Assembly: GCF_007565055.1 (NCBI RefSeq)
Contig: NC_044554.1
Location: forward strand, 51,185,176 to 51,249,175
Reading direction: 5' to 3'
Length of the DNA stretch: 64,000 nucleotides
Origin: Rhinopithecus roxellana
Lineage: Eukaryota > Chordata > Mammalia > Primates > Cercopithecidae
Part shown: one piece after another, positions 60,726-64,000 of the stretch
How positions within the stretch are numbered: the first letter of the stretch is position 1
How the letters are laid out: the number at the start of each line of letters is the position of its first letter
Notes under the pieces: model-generated
What the model was told of the DNA's origin: nothing
Database searches by the model: none
The model's input: only the letters and a program-made list of their open reading frames with translations
Translations under genes and position numbers: made by a program

Positions 60726-61103
60726 ATGAGTCAGTTCTTGCATTGCTGTAAAGAACTACCTGAGACTGGGTCATTTATAAAGAAAAGAGGTTTAATTGAC
60801 TCATAGTTCTGTAGGCTGTACAGGAGCATGGCTGGGGAGGCCTTGGGAAATTTGTGATCATAGTGGAAGGCAAAGGGGAAGCAGGTACGTCTTACATTAC
60901 TAGGGAAGCAGGAAGAGAGAGCAGAGGGAGGCGCTATGCACTTTTAAACAAACAGATCTCATGAGAATTCACTACCACAAGAACAGCAAGAGGGAAATCT
61001 GCCCCCATGATCAAATCATTTCCCACCACACCCTCCTCCAACAGGGGATTACAGCTCAACATGAGATTTGGGTGGGGACATAAATTCAGACTACATCACT
61101 GGC
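60726..61103 (-). mobile_element. Solitary MST/THE1-type LTR (ERVL-MaLR), antisense
   Basis: TATGAGTCAGTTCTTGCATTGC, CCTGAGACTGGGTCATTTATAA, GGTTTAATTGACTCATAGTTC, ATCTCATGAGAATTCACTACC and AACATGAGATTTGGGTGGGGACA follow the antisense MST LTR. No internal retroviral sequence adjoins it. Confidence 0.85.
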
Positions 61104-62095
61104 TCCTAATGAGTAGGCAGAAAAAACTCAAGTGGCCATCTTCGTGACTGTTCCGTACTCTAAGTAAGGAGAGGATGCTCAGTACCTAGGTGTTTAAGAC
61201 AGAAGATATGTGTAAACTGGTTAGTTCCCAGTGAGAAAGCAAACAGGATATTCTTAAGATAAATATTATCTTGTTAGTCTGAAAAACTGGAATTTTCAGA
61301 GCTTTATTAAAAACAGGGTGGCAAATTTGAGTAAAATTCTAATTATTGTAAAATTCTAATTATCTATTGAGAGAAACATTGGAAATTGGCGAGATAGATA
61401 AAATCCCCCATGATATTAATCCAGAGGATCAAATATTTACATAAACAGTGAGATTAGAGCATCAGCCCCAAACTAGGAAGACCCCTAAGTCTGTAGTAGG
61501 CAATCTTGAAGGGTCTTGGAATTAAATCACAGGAAGAGGTTCAGCAAACAGAGAACATAGGAGCAGGCTACCATTGGAAAATAATTCCCATGAAATAAAG
61601 GGAAGATATGATGGGAATTTGCAGGAAAGAGCTATGGATCTCTATCCAATCAATTTATGTGAGGGTCTGGTGGCAATGAAGAAAGATCTATTCACAGAGT
61701 CACGGACCCAAGTGTGGATTCTAATCTACAGAAGCACTGGTAAAAGCAAAGACACAACTTAAAAACGAAAAAAAAAAAAAAGTTCTCAAGGAATAAGGAA
61801 AGCGCCAAGACACATTTTTAGCTCTGGAGCGAACACAGAGGTAGCTGGTGTAAACAACATAGCACCCTTGGAAAGACCAAAAAAAAAAAACCAATTGAGT
61901 GTAATGAAACACATATTCCTATGGCAATGCCCTGCCTAGATTCCCAAACCACAATACTGGCATAAGGGCCTACATTAGACTGTGCATCATCTCAGAGATA
62001 TGGAGTGTATGGGAGTCCTCCAGAGCAAATAAATGCTTGTTGTAGAACCTGAACTTTAGATCAGCACTTGGGGAAACCAAGACAAAGCAATAAAA
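61104..62095. other. Intergenic DNA, no feature seen
   Basis: Short ORFs only. (A)n patches at 61770-61782 and 61879-61890. Confidence 0.5.
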
Positions 62096-63140
62096 CATGA
62101 AGTTAGAATGGCAATTATTAAAAAGTCAAGTGACAACATACTGGTGAGGCTGTGGAAAAAAGGGAACACTTATACACTGTTGGTGGGAATGTAATTAGTA
62201 TAGCCACTATGTAAAGCATTTTGGAGATTTCTCAAAGAACTGAAAACAGAGCTACCATTCAACCAAGCAACTGGATTACTGGGTATGTATCCAAAAGAAT
62301 ATAAATTGTTCTACCAAAAAGACCCATTCACTTATATATTCATCACAGCCCTATTCATAATGGCAAAGACATGGAATCAATCTTGGTGTCCACTAATGGT
62401 GGATTGGATAAAGAAAATGTGGTACATATTCACCATGGAATGCTATGCAACCATAAAAAAGAATAAAGTCATATCCTTTACAGCAACAGGGATGCAGCTG
62501 AATGCCATAATCCTAAGCAAACTAATGCAGAAACAGAAAATAAAATACCGCATATTCTGACTTACAAGAGGGTGCTAAGCACTGGGTACTCATGGACATA
62601 TGGATGGCAACAACAGACACTGGAGATTACTAGAGGAGGTAGCGTGGAAGGGGACAAGGGTTAAAAAACGAACTACTGGCCAGGCGCGGTGGCTCACGCC
62701 TGTAATCCCAGCACTTTGGGAGGCTGAGGCAGACGAATCACGAGGCCAGGAGATCGAGACCATCCTGGCTAACACGGTGAAACCCCGTCTCTACTAAAAA
62801 TACACACACACAAAAAGTAGCTGGGCGTGGTGGCGGGTGCCTGTAGTCCCAGCTACTCGGGAGGCTGAGGCAGGAGAATGGCGTGAACCCAGGAGGCGGA
62901 GCTTGCAGTAAGCCAAGATCACGCCATTGCACTCCAGCCTAAGCGACAGAGCAAGACCTGTCTCAAAAAAAAAAAAACAACTAACTATTGAGTACCATGT
63001 TCAGTATCGGAATGATGATATCAATCATACCCAAACCTCAGCATCACACCATATACTCAGGTAACAAACTTGCACATGAATCCCTGAATCTAAAATAAAA
63101 GTTGAAATTATTAAAAAAATAAAAATTAAAAATAAAACAT
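62096..63140 (+). mobile_element. L1 3' end (ORF2 C-terminus and 3' UTR), split by an Alu
   Basis: Bases 62100-62560 encode the decayed ORF2 end (YPKEYKLFYQKDPFTYIFIT, MVDWIKKMWYIFTMECYATI). The 3' UTR follows on both sides of an Alu, ending CTAAAATAAAAGTTG and an A-rich tail. More diverged than the L1PA copies. Confidence 0.88.
62678..62977 (+). mobile_element. Alu element in the L1 3' UTR
   Basis: GGCCAGGCGCGGTGGCTCACG through CAAGACCTGTCTC and A-run, with an internal (CA)n at 62801-62811. Confidence 0.93.
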
Positions 63141-63285
63141 GAAGAGGATGGAAAACATGAAAGGGAGGAAGATATGTGTAGTAGATTATATTTTCCACCA
63201 ATAGCCACAACAACAACTCCCATTCTACAAGCTCTCCTGCAATGTGATCTTGCCACTCCCACAACAAGAGCGTAATCTCTCTCTC
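63141..63285. other. Intergenic DNA
   Basis: No feature recognised. Confidence 0.4.
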
Positions 63286-63289
63286 TAAT

Positions 63290-63485
63290 CTGGGTTCTCA
63301 ATCTTGGCACTATTAACACTTTGGACAAGATAATTATTTGTTGTGGAGGGCTGTACTGTGTATCATAGGATGTTTAGCAGGATTCCTGATCTCTACCACT
63401 AGATAACAGTAGCACAGCTTGCTTCTCAGTCATGACAATAAAAAATGAGGAACAACATTGTCCCTGCTTGAGAAACACAGCTCTA
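63290..63485 (-). repeat. DNA-transposon relic (hAT-like)
   Basis: GGTTCTCAATCTTGGCACTATTAACAC, TTGTTGTGGAGGGCTGTACTG, GGATGTTTAGCAGGATTCC, then TTGAGAAACACAGCTCTAG. Opposite orientation to the related copy at 51823. Confidence 0.7.
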
Positions 63486-63654
63486 GTGTTTTGAATCTAG
63501 GTGGACCCTGAAATTTCTTTGGTCAGTAAAACACTGCAAAAAGGATTCCGTGCCAGTTCCATGGATAGTACTTAAGTGGCCTGCCTGGCAGATTCCCCTG
63601 TTGCCTCACTTTTGGAACACTCCCTCTTAGTAGCCAGCTAAAGTACTATGAAAA

Positions 63655-63722
63655 GTTCAAGCTACATAGGGAAGCCAACATAGGGAAGGGAAGTTCAAGC
63701 TACATAGGGAAGCCAACATAGG
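63655..63722. repeat. Two-copy tandem repeat of about 36 bases
   Basis: AGTTCAAGCTACATAGGGAAGCCAACATAGG occurs at 63654-63684 and 63691-63721. Confidence 0.9.
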
Positions 63723-64000
63723 CTCTGAAGTTGAGCTCCCAGCCAACAGTAAGCATCAACTGCCCAGCGCGTGAGTGAACTGTCCACTCCAGCGGAGCCA
63801 ACATCTAACTTCAATTGCATGAGTGTCTTCGACAAAAACCACATAGTTGAACTTAGTCAACCTACATAAACATGAAAGATAATAAATTATTGTTTTAAGT
63901 CACTAAGTTTTGGGGGTAACTACGAAGCAATGAAATAGAAAGAAATAAGAATGCATTAGAGAAGACAAAATAAGTCACCATTTTTTTAAACTGAAGACAG

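Noticed and set aside
62285..62560. A 91-codon ORF that looks protein-like
   Set aside because: It is the C-terminal end of L1 ORF2 in a truncated old element.

Overview
The window is nuclear DNA from a primate, most likely an Old World monkey (Cercopithecidae). Two things support this. First, the gene order is that of human 7q34, read in the opposite orientation: OR9A4, OR9A1, OR9A3P, then PRSS37. Second, the youngest Alu copies (22916, 45006, 60156) carry 'GGCTCAAGCCTG' near the start, and the first two also carry GCCGGCCACTGCACT-type or ATCCGGCCACTGCACT-type right arms. I associate these variants with macaque/baboon AluY subfamilies rather than with human AluY. The species cannot be named from the sequence alone.

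Layout. 0.9-1.8 kb: OR9A4 on the minus strand, broken by a nonsense codon, a frameshift and a 4-codon deletion. 2.2-15.0 kb: duplicon A, which holds an intact 314-codon OR9A1 gene (10283-11227, minus) plus later L1 and Alu insertions. 15.0-30.2 kb: gene-free, made of nested old L1 elements, a younger truncated L1 (24988-27058) and Alus. 30.25-42.46 kb: duplicon B, a diverged copy of A. In it the OR gene (OR9A3P) has collapsed to its two ends (33323-33528), and a full-length L1 (36157-42347) has inserted. 42.47-45.65 kb: a third partial copy (C) of only the OR-upstream part. 45.7-49.5 kb: old repeats. 49.5-53.96 kb: PRSS37, plus strand, five coding exons encoding 235 residues, all frames open and all splice sites canonical. 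54-64 kb: downstream intergenic DNA with MIR, L1, Alu, MST-type LTR and DNA-transposon relics.

How the genes relate. The three OR9A copies are tandem paralogues, each preceded by a splice acceptor just upstream of the start codon, so each coding exon probably once joined an upstream non-coding exon. Only OR9A1 could encode a receptor here. As I recall, human has the opposite pattern (OR9A4 intact, OR9A1P a pseudogene). PRSS37 is unrelated in function: a secreted trypsin-fold protein of the male reproductive tract that keeps His and Asp of the catalytic triad but lacks the GDSGGP serine motif.

The window contains no prokaryotic-type system, CRISPR array, tRNA or rRNA, and I see no undescribed molecular system. 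The most notable items are the reciprocal OR9A1/OR9A4 gene fates, the triplicated OR-upstream module, and an L1 with intact ORF1 whose ORF2 is interrupted by a single nonsense codon.
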